NCBI GenBank assembly: GCA_036503775.1
Contig: DASXWH010000225.1
Coordinates: 1 to 40,895 of the forward strand
Length of the DNA: 40,895 nt
DNA from: Ohtaekwangia sp036503775
GTDB taxonomy: Bacteria > Bacteroidota > Bacteroidia > Cytophagales > Cyclobacteriaceae
Direction of reading: 5' to 3'
Shown piece after piece: positions 1 to 6,601 of the stretch (position 1 is its first letter; each line of letters begins with the position of its first letter). The notes under the pieces were generated by a model, which was not told the DNA's origin, searched no databases, and was given only the letters and a program-made list of their open reading frames with translations. Position numbers and translations under genes: made by a program.

Positions 1-446
1 TCATGGTTGGAAATGATTTCGGCAACGAAGTTTTTGCCGGACGACAGGATGCCCACACCGGCATAATCCTGTTAGGCGATGGGAAAAATAATTTCTCAGT
101 AAGTAATGCAGCGCAGAGTAATTTCTATGTTCCAGGTGATGCTAAATCGCTCGTGAGGCTTTCAGGTTCTAAGCGTGATCTGTTCATTGCTTCGCGCAAT
201 CAGGAAACGCTCAGAGTTTTCAGTAGGGTATCGGCAGACAATCGCGATAGTTTTATTCCCCTGCCGTTTGATACTTATGCTGAGCTTCAATTCTCCGATG
301 GGAAAAAACAGAAAATTGAATTTTATTATGGTTCAGGGTATTTGTCCCAATCCAGCCGTATTATTCGAATACCCATGGGTGTAAAAGAAATGGTGATTTT
401 CAATTCCAAAGGCGAATCCCGAAAATTTTCCCCTACAGGAAAATAA
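1..446 (+). CDS. FG-GAP/VCBS (ASPIC/UnbV-type) repeat protein, C-terminal fragment
   Basis: Only the last 147 or so codons are in the window; the reading frame is open to the left edge, so the true start lies upstream. The fragment carries the tail of an FG-GAP/VCBS beta-propeller protein: a 'VGNDFGNEVFAGRQDA' stretch followed by 'GDGKNNF', typical of a blade that describes data points, and near the end 'GYLSQSSR' plus 'IRIPMGVKEMVIFNSKG', which resembles the ASPIC/UnbV-type terminus of large secreted Bacteroidota proteins. Such proteins are exported and surface-associated; the ligand is unknown. No sorting domain is visible at the C-terminus. The gene is followed by a strong terminator and appears transcriptionally separate from the nitrate operon. 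Confidence 0.6.
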   Translation, partial: MVGNDFGNEVFAGRQDAHTGIILLGDGKNNFSVSNAAQSNFYVPGDAKSLVRLSGSKRDLFIASRNQETLRVFSRVSADNRDSFIPLPFDTYAELQFSDGKKQKIEFYYGSGYLSQSSRIIRIPMGVKEMVIFNSKGESRKFSPTGK

Positions 447-466
447 CTACCCATCTTGGATTCAAT

Positions 467-499
467 AAAAGAACCTGCCTTAAAACAGCAGGTTCTTTT
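467..499 (+). terminator. Rho-independent terminator after the FG-GAP protein gene
   Basis: Perfect 12-bp inverted repeat AAAAGAACCTGC (467-478) / GCAGGTTCTTTT (488-499) with a 9-nt loop, starting about 20 bases after the stop codon and ending in a T run. It insulates the upstream gene from the nitrate promoter region. Confidence 0.88.
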
Positions 500-540
500 A
501 TTTCCTCACTTCCGGAAAAGCGACTTTAACGCAAACGATT

Positions 541-641
541 TTCTACGTAAATCAATCAATTGCGTAAATATATTACGTATAAATACTTAAATAAATGATT
601 TATTACGTATGTTTATTACGTATTTAATACGTAAATCATTT
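541..641 (+). promoter_or_regulatory. TACGTA operator array in the nitrate operon promoter
   Basis: The AT-rich region contains five perfect TACGTA palindromes (544-549, 574-579, 604-609, 617-622, 628-633) and one TGCGTA variant (561-566). Three share the identical 10-mer TATTACGTAT (571-580, 601-610, 614-623). The first and last share TACGTAAATCA (544-554 and 628-638). The last three boxes sit inside a larger imperfect palindrome bounded by AAATGATTTA (593-602) and TAAATCATTT (632-641), ending at the start codon. Spacings are 30, 30, 13 and 11 bases. The density argues for cooperative binding of a regulator, presumably one that senses nitrate, nitrogen or redox state; its identity is unknown. 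No exact TAnnTTTG box is visible here (TATGTTTA at 608-615 is the closest). Confidence 0.6.
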
Positions 642-1976
642 ATGGACTTAGTACCCTCTGGCAAAGCCACTAAAATCAACCTGCTGGATTTCAAAACCCC
701 TTCCATGCGGGCTTTTCACGTCACCTGGATCACCTTCTTCCTTTGTTTTTTTGGATGGTTTGGTATTGCACCACTGATGCCCGTTGTTCGGGAAGATCTC
801 GGACTTACCAAAGCACAGATTGGTAACATCATTATTGCTTCAGTAGCGATCACCATATTTGCGCGCCTGGTATTTGGATGGTTGTGTGATAAGATCGGCC
901 CGCGTGTTTGCTATACCTTGCTTTTAATTTTTGGATCGCTGCCTGTAATATTCATTGGCTTCAGCAACAGTTATGAAACCTTCCTGTTGTTTCGCCTGGC
1001 CATTGGTGTGATCGGAGCTTCATTCGTCATTACGCAGTATCACACCTCAGTGATGTTTGCTCCTAATGTAGTTGGTACAGCCAATGCTACAGTAGCCGGT
1101 TGGGGAAATATGGGAGGAGGGGCAACGCTGATTGTTATGCCGCTTGTTTTTTCCGCATTTGTCGGAGCAGGGTATCTCAATGAAGATGCCTGGCGTTATG
1201 CTATGGTCATTCCGGGAGTAGCCCTGTTCATCATGGGCTTTGTCTATTACTTCTTCACACAGGATACACCGGAGGGAAACGTAGCTGACCTGAGAAAAAA
1301 TGATGCAGGTTTCAAAGCCAAAAAAGGTGATGAGAAAGGAAGTTTCTGGAATGCATGCCGAGATTACCGGGTATGGATTTTGTTTCTCGCCTATGGTGCC
1401 TGCTTCGGCATTGAGATCACCATCGATAATATTGCTACACTTTATTTTGTCGACAACTTTAACCTGGGATTGAAGGAAGCCGGAATCATAGCCGGAACCT
1501 TTGGTATGATGAACATCTTTGCCCGAGCGTTAGGTGGAATATTCGGTGATAAAGCCGGAAAGAAATTCGGATTGAAAGGACGCATTCTGATCCTGGGCAT
1601 TTTTCTGTTATGCGAGGGTATTGGTATCATGGTATTCTCCGCCATGGATGTTCTGCCATGGGCCATTGCGTCCATGTTGCTATTCGCCTTGTTTCTCAAA
1701 ATGTCAAATGGAGCAACCTACTCTGTTGTTCCTTTTATCAATAAGAAAGCTATTGGTGCAGTATCCGGAATCGTAGGTGCAGGTGGAAATGTAGGAGCTG
1801 TACTGGCTGGTTTTCTTTTCGCTTCAAATGATATTTCATATCGCGAAAGCTTATTTATTATCGGTATAGCGGTAATAGCAGTGTCTGCATTGTCACTGAT
1901 ATTAGGCGCTGTGAAAAAACAAGGTGAAGTTGTTTCAACTGAATCTGTAACGGAACCCAAACTACAAGCTGCTTAA
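642..1976 (+). CDS. nasA: MFS nitrate/nitrite transporter (NarK/NasA family)
   Basis: Inner-membrane major facilitator of the nitrate/nitrite porter family, about 444 residues and rich in hydrophobic segments, as expected for 12 helices. Early residues 'FKTPSMRAFHVTWITFFLCFFGWFG' carry the family's conserved helix-1 sequence, followed by 'APLMPVVREDLGLTKAQIG'. Glycine-rich nitrate-signature-like stretches are visible ('AGWGNMGGGATLIVMPLV' and 'SGIVGAGGNVGAVLAGFLF'). It should import nitrate, or exchange it for nitrite. It is first in an operon with an ABC nitrate importer and nitrate reductase. A start at 609 is possible in frame, but would place the TACGTA boxes inside the gene and add an unconserved 11-residue leader; 642 is preferred. 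Transport mechanism cannot be told from sequence. Confidence 0.9.
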   Translation: MDLVPSGKATKINLLDFKTPSMRAFHVTWITFFLCFFGWFGIAPLMPVVREDLGLTKAQIGNIIIASVAITIFARLVFGWLCDKIGPRVCYTLLLIFGSLPVIFIGFSNSYETFLLFRLAIGVIGASFVITQYHTSVMFAPNVVGTANATVAGWGNMGGGATLIVMPLVFSAFVGAGYLNEDAWRYAMVIPGVALFIMGFVYYFFTQDTPEGNVADLRKNDAGFKAKKGDEKGSFWNACRDYRVWILFLAYGACFGIEITIDNIATLYFVDNFNLGLKEAGIIAGTFGMMNIFARALGGIFGDKAGKKFGLKGRILILGIFLLCEGIGIMVFSAMDVLPWAIASMLLFALFLKMSNGATYSVVPFINKKAIGAVSGIVGAGGNVGAVLAGFLFASNDISYRESLFIIGIAVIAVSALSLILGAVKKQGEVVSTESVTEPKLQAA

Positions 1977-2025
1977 ACCTAACCTTAACGAGATTTTTAG
2001 AAAACATCTGAACATCTGAGAACCC

Positions 2026-2100
2026 CGAAAGCTGTACCAGGTACGCTTCCGATGAAATTAAAAAGTCCCCTTTATGAACTGCGACATTCTTCCAGGGGAC
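2026..2100 (+). other. Two tandem RNA hairpins between nasA and the outer-membrane channel gene
   Basis: The 156-bp gap after the transporter holds two stem-loops. Hairpin 1 (2026-2051) pairs CGAAAGC with GCTTCCG (one mismatch) and continues as GTA/TAC around a CCAGG loop. Hairpin 2 (2065-2100) has a perfect 7-bp stem GTCCCCT/AGGGGAC with a 22-nt loop. Neither is followed by a T run, so simple termination is unlikely. They could be an mRNA processing or stability element, or a regulated leader for the downstream genes. No known riboswitch consensus was recognised. Confidence 0.45.
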
Positions 2101-2132
2101 CAGTATTTAGTAAACACTAAACCCTCAAATTT

Positions 2133-3515
2133 ATGGATAAGAAGAAATACTTACCAATTTTACTTCTCCTTTTTTCCCTCGTTTGCATTCAGCAGGTGAG
2201 GGCTCAGTTCACGGTTTCCGGCCAGTTGAGAACACGCACAGAGATGCGTAATGGTCAGGGTACCGTGCAGCAGGAAGATACAGCACGTGCCTTGTTTACC
2301 TCGCAGCGCACGCGTCTTAACTTCGGCTATGCAGCACATCGCTTTAAACTATATGGTTCTATACAAGACGTTCGTGTATGGGGACAGGATGCCTCATCCA
2401 TTAATCGTGTAACCACCGATGTCAATGATGGATTGATGTTGCATGAAGCCTGGGCAGAGATCAGCCTCGTGGATACCGGAAAGGTGGTGAAGAATTTCAC
2501 ATTGAAAATAGGACGTCAGGAACTGGTTTATGATGATGTACGATTGCTCGGAAACCTGGATTGGCTACAACAAGCCAGAAGGCATGACGCTGCATTGGTA
2601 AAATTTGAACACAACGGATGGACGGCTCACCTGGGCGCTGCTTATAATCAAAATGCAGAACGCAAGTCAAATACGATTTACAATGGTGTTCCTACAGGCT
2701 ACGTGGCCAGTACAAACGGCATAGGCGCGATGTATAAATCGATGCAGTTTCTTTACCTCGGCCGGAAACACTTCTTTGGGAATTCTTCCTTGCTATTCTT
2801 CAAAGACGACTTCAGTAAATATCACTTTGCTCCAGCCGATGTAGAAAAGAAAACACCTATTTATGAACAGGGAGTATGGAGTCGGTATACCGTTGGTGGC
2901 AATATGTTTGGCACAGCAAAACGAAAACTGGGTTTTGCGTTAAGTGCCTTTTATCAAGGTGGAGAATATCGTGATGGAACTGAACTGAGCGAATACTTCA
3001 TCTCGGCATCTGCCCTGTATTCTGTGGGAAGAAAATTCAGTGTAGGCCCGGGTATTGATATCACCTCCGGAAACAATGGATCTGATCCGACCAAGAAGGC
3101 TCAGCGATTTGATCCTCTGTACGGAACACCTCACAAGTTCTGGGGCTATATGGATTATTTCTATGTGGCGGATGGTTTTGGATCGAACGGCCTTACCAAT
3201 TACTACCTGAAAAGTAAATACAAAGCCAAAGACAATCTCATGCTGACGCTCGATGTGCACCAGTTTGTGTTGCCAGCAGCGGTAACGGACAATGATGGAA
3301 ATGTGATGGATAAGAACCTCGGAACGGAAATCGATTTTGTTTTCAATTACGGAATGACAAAAGCCATCACGATCGAAGGAGGTTACTCCGCTATGTTTTC
3401 AACAGAAACAATGGCTTCACCCAAAGTGAAGAATGTTAAGAACGCAGCCGATTTTTCAGATTGGGCTTATCTGATGATCAACATCAAGCCAGCGGAAATT
3501 TCTTTCAAAAACTAA
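2133..3515 (+). CDS. AlgE-like outer-membrane beta-barrel (alginate-export family), putative nitrate porin
   Basis: 460 residues with a clear signal peptide (positively charged MDKKKY start, hydrophobic core, cut after 'QQVRA'). The mature part is made of alternating amphipathic strands such as 'FTVSGQLRTRTEMR', 'RLNFGYAAHRFKLYGSIQDVRVWG' and 'NFTLKIGRQELVYDDVRLLGNLDW', the last being typical of the alginate-export (AlgE-like) barrel family. In this setting, between two nitrate transport systems, the natural inference is a channel that lets nitrate or a related anion cross the outer membrane rather than alginate export. It ends 13 bases before the binding-protein gene, so the two are probably co-transcribed. 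The family assignment is moderately strong; the substrate is inferred from neighbours only. Confidence 0.75.
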   Translation: MDKKKYLPILLLLFSLVCIQQVRAQFTVSGQLRTRTEMRNGQGTVQQEDTARALFTSQRTRLNFGYAAHRFKLYGSIQDVRVWGQDASSINRVTTDVNDGLMLHEAWAEISLVDTGKVVKNFTLKIGRQELVYDDVRLLGNLDWLQQARRHDAALVKFEHNGWTAHLGAAYNQNAERKSNTIYNGVPTGYVASTNGIGAMYKSMQFLYLGRKHFFGNSSLLFFKDDFSKYHFAPADVEKKTPIYEQGVWSRYTVGGNMFGTAKRKLGFALSAFYQGGEYRDGTELSEYFISASALYSVGRKFSVGPGIDITSGNNGSDPTKKAQRFDPLYGTPHKFWGYMDYFYVADGFGSNGLTNYYLKSKYKAKDNLMLTLDVHQFVLPAAVTDNDGNVMDKNLGTEIDFVFNYGMTKAITIEGGYSAMFSTETMASPKVKNVKNAADFSDWAYLMINIKPAEISFKN

Positions 3516-3528
3516 ACGGTCGACAATC

Positions 3529-4770
3529 ATGAAACTGAATATATACATCAAAAGATTTTTTGTACTGTGTTTTGCTCCGGTAGTGTTGCTGATGCTTACA
3601 TCAGCCATGCCGGTAGTGAATGGTGATGGCAAAGGAACAGGTGAAATAATTCGTTTGGGATTTATTCCCTTAACGGACTGTGCGCCTATTGTGATGGCAA
3701 AGGAACTGGGGTTATTTGCCAAGTATGGTGTAAATGTAGAAGTGACCAAGGAAGCATCGTGGGCGAATGTCCGTGATAAAATCCTTACCGGTGAACTGGA
3801 TGGTGCACACTGTTTGTTCAGTATGCCTTTCTCGGTGTATACCGGTGTCGGTGGCAAGGAAGGTTCTGAAATGAAAATTGCCATGGTGCTGAACAACAAC
3901 GGCCAGGCGATCACCTTATCAAAAGACTTCTGTGGTAAAGTAGGATTCAAGCAGACTTCAAAAGTTGCTCCGGTAGTAGCCGCAAAATTAAAGGAAGACA
4001 AAGAAGTAACTTTCGCGATGACGTTCCCCGGAGGAACGCATGACATCTGGCTGCGTTACTGGTTAGCCACTGCCGGTGTAAGTCAGAAAACATCCAAGAT
4101 CATTACTATCCCACCGCCACAAATGGTAGCCAACATGAAAGTAGGCAACATGGATGGCTATTGCGTGGGTGAGCCCTGGAATGGCCTGGCTACCAAACAA
4201 GGTATTGGCTTCACGGAAATATCTACTCAGGATATCTGGAAACATCATCCTGAGAAAGCGCTGGTGGTAAACAAAAAATTCAGCGAAGCCAGAAGAGAAG
4301 ATCTTAAAAATGTAATGAAGGCTGTTCTCGAAGCCTGCAAATGGCTGGACAACCGTGCAAATCGTAAGAAAGCTGCCGGTATAATCGGTAAGCCTCAGTA
4401 TGTAAATGCTCCTGCTGATGTGATTGAAGCACGCCTGATGGGTGACTATAACTTAGGTTGCGACCTCGGTACTCAAATCTATACGGATGATTACATGCTG
4501 TATCATCGTAATGGTGAAACCAATTTTCCACGTAAGTCACATGCCATCTGGTTCATGGCGCAATACATGCGATTCGATTACCTGCAAACGGCTCCTGATT
4601 ATAAATCAATTGCCGATAAACTGGTTATGCAGGACCTGTACACGGAAGTGGCAAAGAGCATGGGTGTCAAGATACCTGTGGATGATATGAAACCATTCTC
4701 GATCACGATTGACAAGTCGACTTTTGATCCGAACAACCCAGGTGAGTATTTAAAACTGGCTAAAAAATAA
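3529..4770 (+). CDS. nrtA: Nitrate ABC transporter substrate-binding protein (NrtA/CmpA family)
   Basis: 413-residue periplasmic solute-binding protein. After a signal peptide (hydrophobic stretch about residues 10-26) comes the diagnostic NrtA/CmpA block 'IRLGFIPLTDCAPIVMAKELG' followed by 'YGVNVEVTKEASWANVRDKI' and 'GELDGAHCLFSMP'. Further family blocks are 'VTFAMTFPGGTHDIWLRYWL' and 'MDGYCVGEPWNG'. It should capture nitrate (or nitrite; CmpA relatives bind bicarbonate) for the permease and ATPase encoded directly downstream. There is a cysteine in the hydrophobic segment (LCF), but it is poorly placed for a lipobox, so a normal signal peptide is more likely. A perfect hairpin follows the stop codon and may raise the amount of this mRNA segment relative to the permease. 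Confidence 0.9.
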   Translation: MKLNIYIKRFFVLCFAPVVLLMLTSAMPVVNGDGKGTGEIIRLGFIPLTDCAPIVMAKELGLFAKYGVNVEVTKEASWANVRDKILTGELDGAHCLFSMPFSVYTGVGGKEGSEMKIAMVLNNNGQAITLSKDFCGKVGFKQTSKVAPVVAAKLKEDKEVTFAMTFPGGTHDIWLRYWLATAGVSQKTSKIITIPPPQMVANMKVGNMDGYCVGEPWNGLATKQGIGFTEISTQDIWKHHPEKALVVNKKFSEARREDLKNVMKAVLEACKWLDNRANRKKAAGIIGKPQYVNAPADVIEARLMGDYNLGCDLGTQIYTDDYMLYHRNGETNFPRKSHAIWFMAQYMRFDYLQTAPDYKSIADKLVMQDLYTEVAKSMGVKIPVDDMKPFSITIDKSTFDPNNPGEYLKLAKK

Positions 4771-4779
4771 TGCTTAACA

Positions 4780-4813
4780 ATCCGGGTTCACTGCGTAAGC
4801 AGTGAACCCGGAT
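4780..4813 (+). other. Perfect 15-bp hairpin with GTAA loop between nrtA and nrtB
   Basis: ATCCGGGTTCACTGC (4780-4794) and GCAGTGAACCCGGAT (4799-4813) are perfect complements separated by GTAA, a GNRA-type tetraloop. No T run follows, so it is not a canonical terminator. The stem includes the first two bases of the ATG at 4812, which suggests that translation of the permease begins at the next ATG (4827). Intercistronic hairpins after binding-protein genes commonly protect the upstream mRNA from 3' exonucleases and lower downstream expression; that role here is inferred. Confidence 0.8.
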
Positions 4814-4826
4814 GAATAAAAAGAGT

Positions 4827-5684
4827 ATGAAAAGATCATCAATACTTACAGCTCCCATAACCAATGAAGCATTGGCGGGAAGCGAGCCGGTTGAAAATAA
4901 AATAGTACAACGAACGCTGTCGGTTCTGCAGGGACTTGCATTTAATATTCTTGGATTCAGTGTATTGATCGGATTATGGTATGTAATCAGCCTGATCACG
5001 AAAGGTGAATTACCTACACCGCTCGCAACCTTTGTAGTGTTTTGGGAATTGATTAAAGACCCGTTTTATGATTACGGTCCTAATGATAAAGGTATAGCGC
5101 TGCAACTTCTAAGCTCATTGATCCGGGTATTCTCAGGGTTCTTTATGGGAGCACTGGTTGCCATACCCATTGGTATTCTGATGGGCGCCAGTACCTTCTG
5201 CAAAAAGATGTTTTATCCGATCGTGCAGGTATTGAAACCGGTATCTCCACTGGCCTGGTTTCCGATTGGCCTCGTTGCCTTTCAATCTGCCAGCAGTGCT
5301 ACGGTGTTCATCATCTTCATCACGTCACTGTGGCCCACATTGATCAACACCTCATTTGGTGTTGCGTCTCTACCGGATGATCACAAGAACGTAGCAAAAG
5401 CATTTGGCTTTTCGAAATGGAAATACCTCACCAAAGTGTTACTACCATACAGTCTACCTCACATCATCACCGGCCTTCGCTTAAGTGTTGGTGTTGCGTG
5501 GCTGGTTATTGTAGCCGGTGAGATGTTGTCCGGTGGGATCGGTATTGGATTCTTCGTGTGGGATAGCTGGAATGCGTTGAGTCTGGAGCGTGTGATCTCA
5601 GCGATTCTGATCATTGGTCTGGTGGGATTGATCCTCGATCGGGGTTTTTCCTGGGTAGAAAAGAAAGTAACCTTTAGTGTTTGA
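4827..5684 (+). CDS. nrtB: Nitrate ABC transporter permease (NrtB family)
   Basis: Inner-membrane permease of 285 residues (290 if the in-frame ATG at 4812 is used). That ATG is buried in the preceding hairpin, while 4827 follows an A-rich unstructured stretch and is preferred. There are about six membrane helices, beginning with 'GLAFNILGFSVLIGLWYVISL'. The cytoplasmic EAA-type loop that contacts the ATPase is visible as 'KNVAKAFGFSKWKYLTKVLLPYSLPHIITGLR', followed by 'SVGVAWLVIVAGEM', both hallmarks of the nitrate/sulfonate/taurine permease family. It forms the channel of the NrtABD-type importer with the binding protein upstream and the ATPase immediately downstream. Confidence 0.9.
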   Translation: MKRSSILTAPITNEALAGSEPVENKIVQRTLSVLQGLAFNILGFSVLIGLWYVISLITKGELPTPLATFVVFWELIKDPFYDYGPNDKGIALQLLSSLIRVFSGFFMGALVAIPIGILMGASTFCKKMFYPIVQVLKPVSPLAWFPIGLVAFQSASSATVFIIFITSLWPTLINTSFGVASLPDDHKNVAKAFGFSKWKYLTKVLLPYSLPHIITGLRLSVGVAWLVIVAGEMLSGGIGIGFFVWDSWNALSLERVISAILIIGLVGLILDRGFSWVEKKVTFSV

Positions 5685-5704
5685 GGGAATTTAAATTGAA
5701 CAAC

Positions 5705-6520
5705 ATGTCTTACCTGAAAATAGAAAACATGGAAATCGCTTTCAACACTCCGAAAGGAAAGTTCGTGGCGGTTCGTGATATCAACCTGGAAATAAAAAGA
5801 GGAGAGATCGTATCCATCATTGGTCACTCCGGTTGTGGAAAATCCACCATACTGAATGCCATCAGCGGAATGACGTTTCCCACAAAAGGATTAGTATCCA
5901 TCGATGGAAAAACCGTGAAAGGCCCGGGACCTGACCGTGGTATTGTATTTCAGAATTATTCATTGCTTCCCTGGCTGACCGTATATGAAAATATTTTTCA
6001 GGCTGTTGATGCTGCACTTTCCGGCAAGCCGAAGGAAGAGAAACACGAACTGGTTGAAAAGTACCTGAAGATGGTAAACCTGTGGGATCATCGCGAAAAG
6101 CATCCCAAGCAGATTTCCGGAGGTATGAAGCAACGCACCGCTATCGCCCGTGCCTTTGCGATCAACCCCGATGTGCTGTTACTCGATGAGCCCTTTGGTG
6201 CCCTTGATGCATTGACAAAAGGGTCGCTTCACATTGAATTGCTCAAGATGTGGAACCTCACACAACGGAGTAAGACTATCGTCATGGTAACACATGATAT
6301 CGAAGAAGCGGTTTTCCTTTCTGACCGGATTGTGGTGATGAACAATGGCCCGGCTGCAACCATCCGTGAAATTGAAGAGGTACATCTGCCCAGGCCACGG
6401 AATAAGAAAGACATTGTGAACATGGAAGAGTACAAAGTGATCCGCGAACGTTTGCTGAACTTACTCATGGACAAAGTAGAGATTGACGAAAAGGATTTTT
6501 ATAAAGAAAAAGCAGCATAG
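5705..6520 (+). CDS. nrtD: Nitrate ABC transporter ATP-binding protein (NrtD/SsuB family)
   Basis: 271-residue ATPase with all ABC motifs: Walker A GHSGCGKST (residues 40-48), Q-loop in 'VFQNYSLLPWLTVYENI', signature 'ISGGMKQRTAIARAFA', Walker B 'VLLLDEPFGALDA' and the switch histidine in 'VTHDIEEAVFLSD'. The 'SLLPWLTVYENI' and 'EPFGALDA' wording is typical of the nitrate/sulfonate/taurine subgroup. It lacks the extra C-terminal binding-protein-like domain of cyanobacterial NrtC, so it resembles NrtD; two copies would drive one permease dimer. The chosen ATG lies 20 bases after the permease stop; an upstream TTG at 5681 would overlap the permease and add eight unconserved residues. Confidence 0.9.
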   Translation: MSYLKIENMEIAFNTPKGKFVAVRDINLEIKRGEIVSIIGHSGCGKSTILNAISGMTFPTKGLVSIDGKTVKGPGPDRGIVFQNYSLLPWLTVYENIFQAVDAALSGKPKEEKHELVEKYLKMVNLWDHREKHPKQISGGMKQRTAIARAFAINPDVLLLDEPFGALDALTKGSLHIELLKMWNLTQRSKTIVMVTHDIEEAVFLSDRIVVMNNGPAATIREIEEVHLPRPRNKKDIVNMEEYKVIRERLLNLLMDKVEIDEKDFYKEKAA

Positions 6521-6533
6521 TGTTACCTGTAGT

Positions 6534-6569
6534 GATGTGCAAAGGTGTTCATGCACTAATTTGCACATC
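6534..6569 (+). other. Intercistronic hairpin upstream of the nitrate reductase gene
   Basis: GATGTGCAAA (6534-6543) and TTTGCACATC (6560-6569) form a perfect 10-bp stem with a 16-nt loop in the 81-bp gap between the ATPase and nitrate reductase genes. A redundant CATCATCAC tail offers an alternative register with GTGATG. There is no T run, so it is probably a processing, stability or attenuation element rather than a full terminator. Its resemblance in placement to the hairpin after nrtA suggests segment-by-segment tuning of the operon. Confidence 0.6.
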
Positions 6570-6601
6570 ATCACATGGATGAATTGATAATTGACAATTG
6601 A

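Noticed and set aside
609..641. Extended N-terminus of the nitrate transporter from the ATG at 609
   Set aside because: It is encoded by the TACGTA operator repeats and adds residues not seen in the family; 642 fits better.
2011..2051. Possible TPP riboswitch because of CTGAGA-ACCCC
   Set aside because: The second conserved half of the TPP motif is missing and the downstream genes concern nitrate.
3456..4046. Long reading frame on the - strand opposite the nrtA start
   Set aside because: It overlaps well-supported genes on the other strand and shows no family features.
4063..4540. Two - strand frames opposite the nrtA coding region
   Set aside because: They mirror the codon pattern of the real gene and match no family.
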